64,000 nucleotides of DNA from Nemertoderma westbladi (GCA_032718475.1 JAUCBJ010008494.1:1-64000), one strand, 5' to 3'; counted from the stretch's first letter, positions 41,075 through 52,116 are shown. Made by a program: numbers and translations. The notes: a model not told the origin generated them from the letters alone.

Positions 41075-42350
41075 CAGGGTTGATAAAAATCATGATTTTT
41101 TTTTAATCAAAAAAATCAGATTTTTTTTTATTTAAATCAGATTTATTTGATTTAAATCAGATTTTTTTTCATTTAAATCGGGTGACTACAAAGCAAAGAC
41201 CCAAATAATAAAGACCTGTATGAAACACATTCGTTTATTGTTTTGGTTCCCCAAACACGCCTCTGTAACCTGCTCCTTTACTAACCTGCTCCTGTAAATG
41301 GCAATGGGACCTAACGCTATATGGCAATGGGACCTAATCCCCTTTAGGACGTAACGCGATTTTATATATTTGTTTTGTACAGGTGCCAAAGAGCGTTAGG
41401 TTACATTGCATTTAAAGGAACAGGTTAGTAAAGGAGCATGTTACAGAGGCTTGTTGGGGGAACCAAAACAATAAACGAAAGTTAACACATGTTTCAAAGA
41501 TTATGAAGGTCTTTATTATTTAGGTCTTTGGTCTTTGTTTTGTAGTCACCCATTTAAATCACTTTTTTCTTATTTAAATCAGATTTTTTTTATTTAAATC
41601 GGATTTTATATTTAAACAATAGGAAGACTTTTGGCTTCATCACTGCACTAATGTTTAAAAAAAAACCGAAAAACCGGGATCCCAGCGAAATATCGAATCC
41701 CGATTTCGACTTTTTTGAAACGGGATCCCGAAGTTTAAATGGTTAAATAAATTTGTTAAACATCTATAAAAAAAAGTTCCAGCAGAACGGAAATGTTTTG
41801 ATTATATCTAATTTTTATTTCAGTAAACCATCCAGTAATCAATTATAAGATAATTTTAATATAACTTTATCTTACTAATATTTCAGGAGTGTAAAATAAA
41901 GTGAGTGTTACTGAAAACCTGCCTCATATACTATTAACTTTGATGAATTTAATCCAAAATTGCAATACCGATCCCGTAAAACGGGATCTCGAGAGGAATA
42001 ATCCCGGTCCCGATCCCGGAAATCCCGAAAAGTCTGAATTCGAATATAAACTAAATAAACAACAAACTGAATAGAACTCTGAAGTACAAGTTAATTAATG
42101 GGCCTGTGAATACTGTATGGTATTGGAAATGCGAGATGATACTGTATTTTCATGTAAATATTTAGGTAATTTGAATCATTTATTAATAATCAGTAATGCA
42201 ATGTTTATCCTGGCCTTAAAGCATGATTGATAAAATTCATGATTTAAAAAAAATCAAAACTATCTCATTTTTTTTTATTTTTATATATGTGATTTAAATC
42301 ATGATTTAAATCAATGATTTAAATCAAATGATTTAATTCAAACAACCCTG
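41075..42350. mobile_element. hAT-type non-autonomous transposon
   Basis: 1276 bp including a nested MITE. The termini are CAGGGTTGATAAAAATCATG and (reverse complement of the right end) CAGGGTTGTTTGAATTAAAT. It is flanked by a perfect 8-bp duplication CATGGGTG at 41067-41074 and 42351-42358, the length expected for hAT. Subterminal arrays of ATTTAAATCAGATTTTTT are typical transposase-binding-like repeats. The interior contains CGGGATCCCG palindromes (41670-42030) but no transposase frame. The host LINE reads continuously across the empty site. Confidence 0.92.
41180..41551. mobile_element. MITE with GGGTGACTACAAA ends, copy 2 (long inverted repeats)
   Basis: 372 bp. The two halves are near-complete inverted copies (foldback): GGGTGACTACAAAGCAAAGA on the left against TCTTTGTTTTGTAGTCACCC on the right. 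The core is CGTTTATTGTTTTGGTTCCC and TAACCTGCTCCTTTACTAAC. ATTTAAATC flanks both sides (41171-41179 and 41552-41560). A 9-bp duplication would suit a Mutator-like element, but the surrounding hAT array contains the same word, so this is not conclusive. Confidence 0.88.
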
Positions 42351-42480
42351 CATGGGTGATAGGGAGTTGTGGCGGCGCAATTTTGTCGACAAGCCGGCAC
42401 AGCATTTTTAAAATGAAGCTGCAATGCAGCATGCCGATCCTAGCTAGTTGGCATTCGGGATACCTGATTTTTCATTTACC

Positions 42481-42669
42481 AGAAAAACTTGTCAAAGATT
42501 ACAGTAGTGACGATATGAAACTTGGTTTTGAAAATTTCAGATCAGTTTATAGGTCTATTTATTGCAAGGGAATGATATATGGCTGGACACATTCGTCGGT
42601 TCAAAACAAAACTTGGGAAAAAGACTCCTGGGAAAATTCTAAGAGATACAAAATATCAAAATTGCCGTA
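42481..42669 (+). CDS. Candidate terminal coding exon of an unknown host gene
   Basis: After a good splice-acceptor-like sequence (TGATTTTTCATTTACCAG, ending at about 42480) a frame of ~62 codons runs to TAG at 42667-42669. Its composition is protein-like: EKLVKDYSSDDMKLGFENF, YCKGMIYGWTHSSVQNKTWE, rich in Lys, Asp, Trp and Tyr. No homologue is recognised and no upstream exon was found in this LINE-filled neighbourhood. It could equally be chance or a decayed element. Confidence 0.25.
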
Positions 42670-43189
42670 GCTCCTATATAATAATTCAAGGCTATTCATT
42701 TGAATCAGTGCAATGAGATGAGTCATATTTCAGTTAATGATGCAACTAATGCTTCATATTTTTCATCAAAATTATTATTATACAGTATATCTTGTGTTTT
42801 ATCAGTGTCCACGATATATTAGTTAGGTGCGGCTCCAATTCTTGGACTGTGTTAATTTATTTTCCCCCGGCACTTTAGAATTATCCGGATTGGTTTTGAA
42901 ACGTTGCTTTAATATGAGAATTTCACTATGACTCCTTTCATTATCTTTTCATAAGATCAAAATTTCTAAAATGATCGCATAATTAACATTTTTATATTTA
43001 ATTTCTCCTACGCGGATAGAATTCACTCAAGGGAATTATTTATGTGGGTTTAAGTTACTCTGAGCAGCCTATCATTATAGTGAATTTTAATTGTTTTGAA
43101 TTTTAACAATTGTTAATTATTAATCTGACGCATATTATATTTATTGTTTCACTAACTAATTTCACCAATTTACAACCCAAATTAAATTT
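42670..43189. other. Gene-free AT-rich stretch
   Basis: No supported gene or repeat seen. Confidence 0.4.
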
Positions 43190-44890
43190 GCCACAGTTTG
43201 AGTTTGTGTTTTATGTATTTTATTATATCTCAACAATAGACGAAACGAGGAAATATTCTAATAACGATTGTCTATCTATGTGTAAGTTTTCCATTTCACC
43301 ATTCTTATTCGTTTCAGTCTGGGAATAAATTTCGGTTTGCCTATGTTTCATTAGACTAGTTGTCAATGTCCAGGTAAGAAACCATTAGGTTTCCATGACA
43401 ATACAAAATTATCGGGTTAGGACTTTGTATAAAGTACTTTCAAAAGAAAGTATAAGTTAGGACTTTAGCGCTCCCGGAGTTTATGCAAACGGTTTTATTT
43501 TTGTGTTCGATGTGAAATTGGTTATTTGCGAAACTGAGGGGTATTCGCAATCAATATTTTCGGTCTTACAATCATTTAGCACTTAGTACAAATTGAATAT
43601 AAGTGTGATTGACTAACCAACGAAAATTAAAATAACACGAGAGAAAGTAAAAAACATTATTGATAATAGGTAAAAAAAATTAAAATATAGCAGACAATAA
43701 AAGTCAGAAAACCCAACGTAATGATTTATGTAAAGGAACTTTCATATTTTACCGATTTATAACTGATGTTACACGAATAATGATTGAATTGTATTATTTT
43801 TTCCTGCAAATATTGTAAATTGATAAAAGTGAAACTATAACTATTTTACATGATTGTGTGAAAGGTTTCACATAAGCAGTATTTATGTACCGAGCGAGGG
43901 TGGCGAGGGATGTTTCCATAAATATACAAGGGTCATTCATTCATAAACGTTGACAGTGCCCTTTTCACAAAATGGTGCCATTTTGTTAAATTATGTCAAT
44001 TTAAGGGCGTTCTGAATGCTTAATTATTAGCGTTAATATTGTAATGTTTGGGAATATTAATGAAATTCATATCCTTTTTATGCAATCAACTCAACTCAAC
44101 AATCAAACAGTTGGTACATCAACTAAACCTTCTTCGCGTTACCAACTTCGCCTACAATCAATGGTTATCAGTAATGGGAAATACTATCAATATTTGTTAT
44201 AGAAGTTTATTGTTACTAAGTTAGTGATTATTACTTAGCTGCGTTACGAGGATATCACCACATCGAGAAGTTGTTAATTTTCATAAAAATAGCGCACGTT
44301 TAGGTACGCCTATAATGCACTAATTATTGCAATTTACCTGCTATAAAAGAAAAGGCAACTTTGTGGAATAAAATTACGCATTACTCTACATAAAAACAAA
44401 TAGAGTTTTCTCTTTAACCATAAAATTGTTTTACTAATATTTTCACAAATTTAGAACCTCAATTTGGGGTATCTCAACAATTAGACCGGATGAATTTTGA
44501 AGTAACGATTGTCAATATATCTAGGTATTTCCATTCCACGGCAATCACTCACTACATAATAATATGTCACCTGTGCAATAAATTGAAATACATTGTATGG
44601 ATGTCCAGGTAAGAAACCATTACGTTTCCATGACAATACACAGTTATCGGGTTAGGACTTTGTATAGAGTACTTTCAAAGACTATCTAAAAGTAATAAGT
44701 TAAGACTTTAGCGCCCCGGCAGTTTGTGCAAAACGCTTTTATTATTTGGTTATACGTGTACAATTGGCTATTCGCGAAACGGAGGGGTATTCGCAATTAA
44801 CATTCAGCGAGTTAGCGTATTAGGGTATTTGCGGTCTTATAATCATTTAGCACTTGGTAATTGGTACAAATGGAATGTAAGTGTAAGAAG
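43190..44890. repeat. Diverged direct duplication (~430-460 bp, ~1.2 kb apart)
   Basis: 43190-43612 and 44430-44890 share landmarks in the same order: ATCTCAACAAT, GTAACGATTGTC/ATAACGATTGTC, TGTCCAGGTAAGAAACCATT, TTATCGGGTTAGGACTTTGT, GACTTTAGCGC, GAGGGGTATTCGCAAT and ATCATTTAGCACTTGGTA. No frame is conserved, so a gene is unlikely. The span between them has no recognised feature. Confidence 0.75.
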
Positions 44891-45530
44891 TGTGTTTGTA
44901 AGTTAGCATTATGGCCATTCCATACTCTTGAGTGTTTAAGTGTGTTTGAAAAGTATCAGTTCCCATGATGCCGCTAAGGGGGGCCAAGTTTTTCATACAC
45001 ATGACACACTGGACTGCAAAAGTGGTAAAATGCTAACTTGTGGGAAATGGTCTAAAAAACGTTTTGACAAAGTTTCAGATTGCAAGGACCACGAGTTAGC
45101 ACTTTGAGTTAGCACTTTGGAAAAGTTAGCACAATAGCGGAAAAAGAGCTTGCAAAGTTAGCCCTTTGGTATATTTGCCAACACATGTAAATCCAATCGC
45201 TGTCCATCCACAAAGTCAAGCAAGCTCCATCCACTGCCCTCTCAGTCACATAGCGACTTGGCCATTAACAAAAGCCAGTTCTCGGCGGGAATCTGAGTTC
45301 AAAGGCTTGCCGCAGTTGAGAGATGTAAACTGTTACCTTGAAATCATTCCAATGTCATTTCAATATGAGACAGAAAGTCTGGAATTTCGGTGCGTCGATT
45401 TCAAGGTCATTTCAATATGCCATCAATGTCATTTCAATGTCAATTCTACTTTCAATGATATTCTATGGACACATTTTGATCAAACCTTTATCAAAAGGAA
45501 TGCTTTTTGAGAGCGGGACTGTATATATTT
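44891..45530. other. Gene-free stretch with GTTAGCAC and TCATTTCAATAT repeats
   Basis: GTTAGCACTTTG-like words recur at 45090-45170, and ATGTCATTTCAATATG / GGTCATTTCAATATGC at 45350-45440. The end (45489-45523) is the inverted counterpart of 18832-18866. Confidence 0.5.
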
Positions 45531-45653
45531 CGATCCGGACAATTCCGACCCGGACAATTCCGACCTAAGGCAATTCCGTCCCGGACAATTCCGACCCATG
45601 AAAATTTAATTCGATCTCTATGTGGGTCGGAATTGACCGGGTCGGAATTGTCC
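45531..45653. repeat. Foldback repeat of CCGGACAATTCCGACC
   Basis: Four left-arm units (CCGGACAATTCCGACC and variants, 45534-45598) face two inverted units (GGGTCGGAATTGACCGGG TC..., 45625-45653) across an AT-rich loop. This is a MITE-like or satellite-derived hairpin. Confidence 0.8.
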
Positions 45654-46708
45654 TAGCTTTATTTTAATTAATTATTTATTTTTATTTTTGAATGGAACAA
45701 GTAATTTTTCTAATTCAAAAAGACAACCTAAATACACCCCGGTGTGGATGCGTTATGCGATTGAGCGGATAATGCATTAACTGTGCTAAATAATATAATA
45801 GATTTATTCAGAAGTGGAAAAATATGGACGTTAGACCTGACCCCATAAAATCACATTGTACATGTAACTATTTTAATCTGGTTTACCTTAAATAATCATA
45901 AAAAAAATTATATTATTCCACAAAATTGCATTTTTAACTGATTTATAACCGGAATTTTTGCAATAAGATAAGACTGAAACATGCAAATTTTTAGTGTTTT
46001 TGATGAAGAAAGGACAATGAGGTCTATGGTGGAATTAGTATCCACGACATTACATACAACAATAGGCCCCTACTCAAATGACAATAAATTGGCACTTTAG
46101 ACTTTTCAACACAAATTATTAAACTATTAATTGACGTTAACCATGCGGCGTGGCATCCTCGAACCAAACCCATTTCGCCATTTAGTGCCCATACCCATCC
46201 CATAACCACACAAAACCTCTTATACCACTAATTGTGTAGTTCTGGGTGGTTCTTTCGGAAGATTAAATACTTCGCTTTTAATCCTAAAAATGGCGGACAT
46301 TCTTGTGCCCTATATGCCAATTACTGCGGTCTACCCATTATGGGGGCGAAAAACCTTGTTCAATATAATACATTCATTATTATTCATCATACAGTATGTC
46401 ATGTAGTTATTCTAATACGCAATAATTTTATTGTCCGTTTAAATCCTTTTTTTGTCCTTTTTTTTATTTTTTATGTCCTCCAAAAATCTAATGTTAGGTT
46501 CCATGCTACCGGTTTCTCTACTGCTGTTCTCTCAGGCTATCAGTACCGGTATTAGTATATATAGCACTATTTTGCTGTATTGTATGTACAGATGTAGGTA
46601 TAAAGCAGGGATTTCTGTATTTTAGTACCGGTACCGGCACCGGTACTGCTATAGGCCTACTGTGTAGCCTACCATTTAAATACGGTACTGGTAGGCCTAC
46701 CGGCTGAC
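45654..46708. other. Gene-free stretch; GTACCGG-rich end
   Basis: No gene. 46436-46484 holds TTTTTGTCC/TTTATGTCCTCC runs resembling the inverted pair 47385-47600 / 60502-60705. 46540-46705 is rich in GTACCGGTAC and contains two TAGGCCTA palindromes. Confidence 0.45.
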
Positions 46709-47330
46709 CGGTTGTTTTGGTTAGAAAATCCCGCCTCATCTGTAACCTGCTCCTTTGCCTGATTTGGTAAAGTGACCGTTTATTGTTTTGGTTAGAAAGG
46801 CCCGCCTCTGTAACCTGCTCCTTTCCTTCATTTGGTAAAGTGACTGTTTATTGTTTAGGTTAGAAAATCCCGCCTCTAACCTGCCCCTTTCCCTCAATTA
46901 ATTAAGTGATCGTTTATTGTTTTGTTTAGGAAATCCCGCCTCTGTAACCTGCTCCTTTCCCTGATTTGGTAAAGTGACTGTTTATTGTTTTGGTTAGAAA
47001 ATCCCGCTTCTGTAACCTGCTCCTTTCTCTCAATTGGTAATGTTATCGTTTATTGTTTTGGTTAGAAAATCCCGTCTCTGTAACCTGCTCCTTTCCCTGA
47101 TTTGGTAAAGTGACTGTTTATTGTTTTGGTTAGAAAATCCCGCATCTGTAACCTGCTCCTTTCTCTCAATTGGTAATGTTATCGTTTATTGTTTTGGTTA
47201 GAAAATCCCGACTCTGTAACCTGCTCCTTTCCCTCAATTAGTTAAATGATCGTTTATTGTTTTGGTTAGAAAATCCCGCCTCAGTAAGCTCCTTTCCCTG
47301 ATTTGGTATAGTGACTGTTTATTGTTTGTT
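46709..47330. repeat. ~68-bp minisatellite derived from the MITE core
   Basis: Eight to nine units, each with GTTTATTGTTTTGGTTAGAA, AATCCCGCCTCTGTAACCTG, CTCCTTTCCC and TGATTTGGTAAAGTGAC. The first part matches the core of the MITEs at 24397-24621 and 41180-41551 (TTTATTGTTTTGGTTCCCC, TCTGTAACCTGCTCCTTT). Confidence 0.9.
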
Positions 47331-47600
47331 TTGGCACAGGCATAGTGAAACCAACTGTCCGACAGACCAGAAATCAACAAATTTTGAATGTTTTGGCATA
47401 GGTATGTTGAAATCAACTGTCTGACAGTCCAGAAATCAGCAGTCCGACAGTTTGAAGAAATACATACCGGTATATAAAAAGTCATTAAAAGGACAATAAA
47501 AGTCATTGAAAGGACAACAAAAGTCATTATGCACAATTCGTAAAAAAAAGGAGGACAAAAAAAGTCAAATAAAAGGACATAAAAAATCACTGCCATTCTA
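47331..47600 (+). repeat. Dispersed repeat, copy 1 (inverted relative to 60502-60705)
   Basis: GTTTTGGCACAGGCATAGTG, CTGTCTGACAGTCCAGAAAT, AAAAGTCATTAAAAGGACAA and AAAAGGACATAAAAAATCAC occur here and, reverse-complemented, at 60502-60705. The first block is itself present twice here. No coding frame. Confidence 0.85.
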
Positions 47601-47909
47601 ATATTAGTTACAGGTACCAAAAATATAGATTGCTATGCATTGTTACGGATTTCAATAATAATAATAAGGCTTCTTACTGACAATTAGCTCAAGTAAGGTC
47701 ATATGGTCAGTGGCAAGCAGTGAAGCTTAATTTTGTAGAATTAATCATCATATTCTTTTTTCTCATGTAAGCGATTACATTCCACTCTACATTCCAACCT
47801 AAAATGGGAAAGGTAGCTGTTAATTTACGTGTCTTATATTGTCTGCCAGCCCGTCCAAAATCTGACCACAATAGAAAACAGTCTAGCGCGGTGTATGACC
47901 CACTGTGTG

Positions 47910-48700
47910 TGGGAGACTGAATTCTATCGGCGTGAGGGGGGTAGGTTACTTTGTATTATTCGATTAATCTCTACTATATAATCTCCAAAAACTATGTTTA
48001 CTTTCAGGGTAATATCAACAGTTCCTTTCAGATGCTGCGCTTTAATATCAGACAGAGTTTTGACATACAATAATTACAACGGTTGTTTATAGAGCATTAT
48101 GATTTACATTCTTTAGGAATGTAGAATTATTCACTCGCACTCACTTCAATGACAATAATACGGAAACACGCTAATTTGCCGACTAATTTTGTTCATGTAT
48201 AAGGAGAAATTTAGCTCGCTTACATTGGGGTTATGAAATAGCATAAATATCATACAGACCACTGTATTTTGAGCCAATCAATCATTACTAATGCTTCCCT
48301 TCTGCTTACCTCTGAATAGCAAAGAAAGTTAGTTGGTATCATCGATTATTTGTACGTATTCTCTAAATATAAATATCAATTAAAAAGGTTACCAGACAAC
48401 AATGAATAACAGTACAAAACAGTATCAAAATAGCGCGTGGTGTCGGCAGTTAATTAGCAGGCAGATGTTTACCATTACAAAGTGCAGTTTATTGAAGTAA
48501 AGTGTTCAGATAATTGACTTTAGGCTCTATAACTCTCGCCACTAATGGTATTCGGGCAGAATAGGGCAGAATGAATTATTTGTCATATTTAGGCTTATAG
48601 AAATATGTAAGCAAGATCTCAGGAATTCGCAAAGTGAAAATTGTGCTGATTGGCTGTTCGAATAGCATAGGAGCTATGGAACAAAGAAAATATTGACCAA
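47910..48700 (+). repeat. Large diverged duplicate, copy 1 (partner 57800-58570)
   Basis: Shared landmarks in order: GTATTATTCGATTAATC, TACTATATAATCTC, AACAGTTCCTTT, GCGCTTTAA, CAGAGTT, CATTCTTTAGGA, TTTGCCGAC, TATAAGGAG, GGGTTATGAAATAGCAT, ACCACTGTA, TTACCT, TCTCCAAAT and TGAAAATTGTGCTGATTGGC. No shared frame, so this is probably an old dispersed element or a duplicated non-coding segment. Confidence 0.75.
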
Positions 48701-48854
48701 TGCCTGGTGATTTCGTCATTAGAGCTCTATACCAAAAATAAATGCCACAGGGCGTAAGTCTATATGTTCTCAACTTTCTTGAGATATTGAGCTGGGTTTC
48801 GAGTAGTTCGCATTCGCGTATTGCACAAAAATATACATTTTTGCTGTAAAATTG

Positions 48855-49490
48855 TGACAGGATTGAGTTCAAGGATCACGACCGGGTTAGGTTGTACGTG
48901 TCACTTCGCTGCTGGGCTGCTGAACTAATATCTTTGGCTGAAGGCCGTCTGGAAAATAACAGAGTTTGTGTTTCTCAGTGTTAATGTTCCAATGATAATA
49001 GCACAGTATGTATAACAAATAATAGCAGAAATTGCAATACAGAATGATTACAGCAGTATATGAAATGATGGTCGAAAGCATTGCCGGTCTGCAACTGTGT
49101 GATTAATGAACTGACCGGTAAATCAGTAATCAGAGTAAATATGATTGATACATATTAGTTTCACCTCTACATTACTGTGGCCTCTGCTACCTAATGGACG
49201 CTCTGCTGTTCTCCCCCACGTGCTCCCCTGCCCGATATTGGCTTATATACTAATTGTCACTTTGGCACTCCCTGTAGGTGTTACCCCCTGCTGCTAGCCT
49301 CGACTAGCTGGGTTCTCCCTCTGAGTTGGTTTGACCTCTCACCTCTCTCTGTGGCTTAGGGCGTGTTTCGCCCCCCGAGTTGGTTATGAGGCGAGATTAT
49401 TATTGGTAATCTCGTATTGCCAACTATATTGGTAAAATGCCACTGGTCCCATTTTCGGTGGGTAATGTAAGGGAATTGAATCCGCTTACA
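48855..49490 (-). repeat. BEL/Pao copy B, 3' LTR with polypurine tract
   Basis: 636 bp; in element orientation TGTAAGC...TCCTGTCA (TG...CA). It is homologous to 13628-14250. Next to it (49491-49500) the minus strand reads GGGGGGGGAG, a polypurine tract. Confidence 0.85.
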
Positions 49491-50016
49491 CTCCCCCCCC
49501 ATGCTATCTTCCCGGTGAGAAGATAGCATCAACCTCAAGTGCGCTTCAATTCCGCTGGAACCCAATCTAATATTGGATGTGGGGTGGAGTTTTCTTCTCA
49601 GGGTCGGCTTTCCATACCGGCCCCCATGGGTCTGTTGTTACTACCCATCCTTGGTGCAATCACGAGCTATGTTGCACCAAGGTATCTGGTGTCTCTGTTT
49701 GAGACCATTGTGCTCACTCTCGACACAATTTTCCTCTAACCTTCCTCTAATCTTCCTCACGGATCTCGCTGTCCCTTCCTCTCTCACCAGTCCCTTGGGA
49801 CTCATTCTCCTCCGTGCTCGCTCCCCACACTTGAATTTCACTCCTTTCACTCCCTCACATGTCAACACCTCCTTCCCATACTTCCCCCATTTCCCCATTT
49901 TCGTTTTCACTCTCCATACACTTATTGGGTCCCACACATGTGTACGTCATGTCAGTGAGATCCGTCTAAAGTCTCGTCCTACTATTCTACTCATTATTCC
50001 CGTTGATTCGGTATTT

Positions 50017-50360
50017 GGTCCCATTGACCCGGCGTGCATAAATTACTGTATGTTGGTATGTCTTACCATACGTTAGTATGTATGTATTTGTACATTATGT
50101 ACCCATCAGACGTACGTAATTGTTTAGTGCGTATGTATGGTCCCATCGACCTGGCGTGCGTAAATTACTGTACATTGGTACGTCGTACCATACGTTACTA
50201 CGTATGTATTTGTACATTATGTACCCATCAGACGTATGTAATTGGTTAGTGCGTATATATGGTCCCATTGACCCGGCGTGCGTAAATTACTGTACGCTGT
50301 ACCATATGTTGCTATGCATGTATTTGTACATTATGTACCCATCAGACGTACATAATTGTA
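50017..50360. repeat. 122-bp tandem repeat in BEL copy B
   Basis: Units start GGTCCCATTGACCCGGCGTG at 50017, 50139 and 50261 (the third incomplete); each contains ATTTGTACATTATGTACCCA and TCAGACGTACGTAATTG. Confidence 0.95.
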
Positions 50361-50548
50361 CCTACTCATATTATTTTTTTTTTATATATTATTTTATATT
50401 ATTTATTTTGTGGGAAGGGTGTATCGCCCTCATTCCCACCCCCCTCAGTCCAACTTATTGGATGACTTAACAAACTAGGGGCGATTCTTGCAGCAGGCAA
50501 CTCTCCCACTGCCCCCCTGTAGGTCCTCTTACTCTTCGCCCCACTCTC

Positions 50549-50712
50549 CTTGTCAGTTCCAACTCTCTTGGATCTGACCTTCCTGTCAGTTCCAACTCTC
50601 TTGGATCTGACCTTCCCTTCTCCTTCGTCAGTTCCAACTCTCTTGGATCTGACCTTCCCTTCTCCTCCGTCAGTTCCAACTCGCTTGGATCTGACCTTCC
50701 CTTCTCCTCCAC
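50549..50712. repeat. ~42-bp tandem repeat in BEL copy B (coding-like)
   Basis: Four units of GTCAGTTCCAACTCTCTTGG plus ATCTGACCTTCCCTTCTCCT, one shortened. On the minus strand they read GRSDPRELELTEEK. Confidence 0.9.
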
Positions 50713-51465
50713 CCTAAAATCGGGTCTCTCCTCCACCCCACAGAACTCCTCATCATTGTCCCCTAGCAGCAAGATGCCACCCTTCATCTCGTCATCACTT
50801 GGCGACAGAATGCCGCCCTTCTTGTCATCCTCACTGGTATATGCCACCTTTGCTGGCCTCCCCCTCAATATATGCGCTGGCATTAAAGCCCTGATGACCC
50901 TCGGTCATCCTTCGGTACACATAATGGTCTACCATTCAATGCCCCCTCGCACTTTGCCAGCCCAGTGTGCATGTATAACACGCCCTCTCCAACTTTCCTG
51001 CTCAGCCCTGCTTGGCTCCTTTGTCACGCTTCATCATGGGCTTCTCCGCCCTTGGTCTAATCTTCTTACGTCCTCTCCCCTTCCACTCTGTCCTCATACT
51101 CGACCTCCTTCCCATTGGTATGCTTCTCAACTGGACCGGCATCTGTTCCGGACACCTCTCCGGATATTTTCATCCATCCCCATACCGATACACGCCAGGA
51201 ACATCTATGTTCCATCCCATCGCCTCTAGGTCCTCTGCGTCGAACCCATTCTCATCCGCCTACTCTCTTGCTATTGTTTCTCCTCCTGACTCATCTGTCG
51301 GCAGTATTTCTCTGTCCTCTTTCCTTTCACCATGCTCCACCGTGCGTGGTCCCAGATCCATACACATCCCCGACTCCTGGTGTCCTCCCTCGGGCAGCTT
51401 CCCATATGGGACCTCCCCATCGCCTGTCTTTGGGTTCTCCTCTGCTCCTTTGTCTTCCATTCCTC

Positions 51466-52065
51466 TCATTGTGCACGCGAACATGCACCTGAGGATTCCG
51501 ACATGCTGAACGGAATTCTAGACTTGATTGGGCCGCTGAGTGTCCATCCAAATGGCGTGAGAATCGCCATCGGGCCTCGCCCCCCATCCTCTCGGAACAC
51601 GGCCCATCTCCCGTGGGCCGTCGGGCAGTCCATGCCGACTTTGAGATATACTTTTGGGACGTCCAGTTCAGGCATGGAGAAATCGATACCATCCAGGAAC
51701 CGGTATTGCTTGACCTCGATCTTTGTGGGCTGCCTGGCGTTTATATTAATCGATTCTATTATTTGAATGGGATCGATGGTCGGCCCATAATCGCACCCTG
51801 GTGTTATCGCTGATAATTTGCAACGCCCCGTTTTCATTTTCAAGACCTCGTCTTTACTCGAGATAGTGGTTACCGCCATCTTGCTTGGCCTCGTTCGTAA
51901 CCCTATCTTTTCGGCCACCCAACCCTCTGTTAGCGTGAACGCTGCTCCACTATCGATCAACATTAATGTTGTGACCGATAGCCCATCCTCTCCTGTTATT
52001 CTCACTGGTACTACTTCGAGTAGTACCGTCCTTTTCCTCTTTGCTCTCATGGTGCTCGTCACCAT
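51466..52065 (-). pseudogene. BEL/Pao aspartic protease and linker (copy B)
   Basis: 200 codons in one frame. VTTLMLIDSGAAFTLTEGWVA holds the canonical D-S-G active site of the Pao-type retropepsin that would process Gag-Pol. The conserved linker follows (PGCDYGPTIDPIQIIES, ARQPTKIEVKQYRFLDGIDF, ILTPFGWTLSGPI). The frame ends at SGACSRAQ, where copy A continues as SGWMFAGTMRE, so a frameshift lies at ~51480. The Gag zinc knuckle lies immediately upstream (52117-52158). Confidence 0.85.
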
Positions 52066-52116
52066 GGTTTGGCCTCCAGTCTCATCAGTCTCAGTGTACT
52101 TTCGTGGTTTCTCTCG

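Larger units (their letters stand above)
39926..42442 (+). mobile_element. RTE-like LINE, copy 3 (5'-truncated, split by a hAT element)
   Basis: LINE sequence at 39926-41074 and 42351-42442 matches copies 1 and 2. It begins within the RT (CGTGGGACCATGGAGCCC) and ends with the usual 3' tail (GCAGCATGCCGATCCTAG). The frame 40216-41106 covers FADD (LDFADDLGVL) through LANVMG. Upstream, a TAA lies inside the LQGD motif region (~40177) and a small deletion at ~39950. The hAT insertion separates ANVMG from RELWRRNFVDKPAQH. Confidence 0.9.
49501..51465 (-). other. BEL/Pao copy B, unassigned region in place of RT-integrase
   Basis: Minus-strand frames such as 49641-49937, 50467-50883 and 51260-51484 are short and charged (REILPTDESGGETIARE, RSDPRELELT). 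They do not show RT, RNase H or DDE integrase motifs. 51260-51484 begins with MFACTMRGMEDKGAEE, which aligns to MFAGTMREMEGEGAEE just before RT in copy A; so divergence or replacement starts directly downstream. Either pol was deleted and foreign sequence acquired, or the segment is too decayed to recognise. Confidence 0.5.

Noticed and set aside
46232-46555. 107-codon frame with hydrophobic end
   Set aside because: T-rich low-complexity sequence; no motif and poor codon composition.
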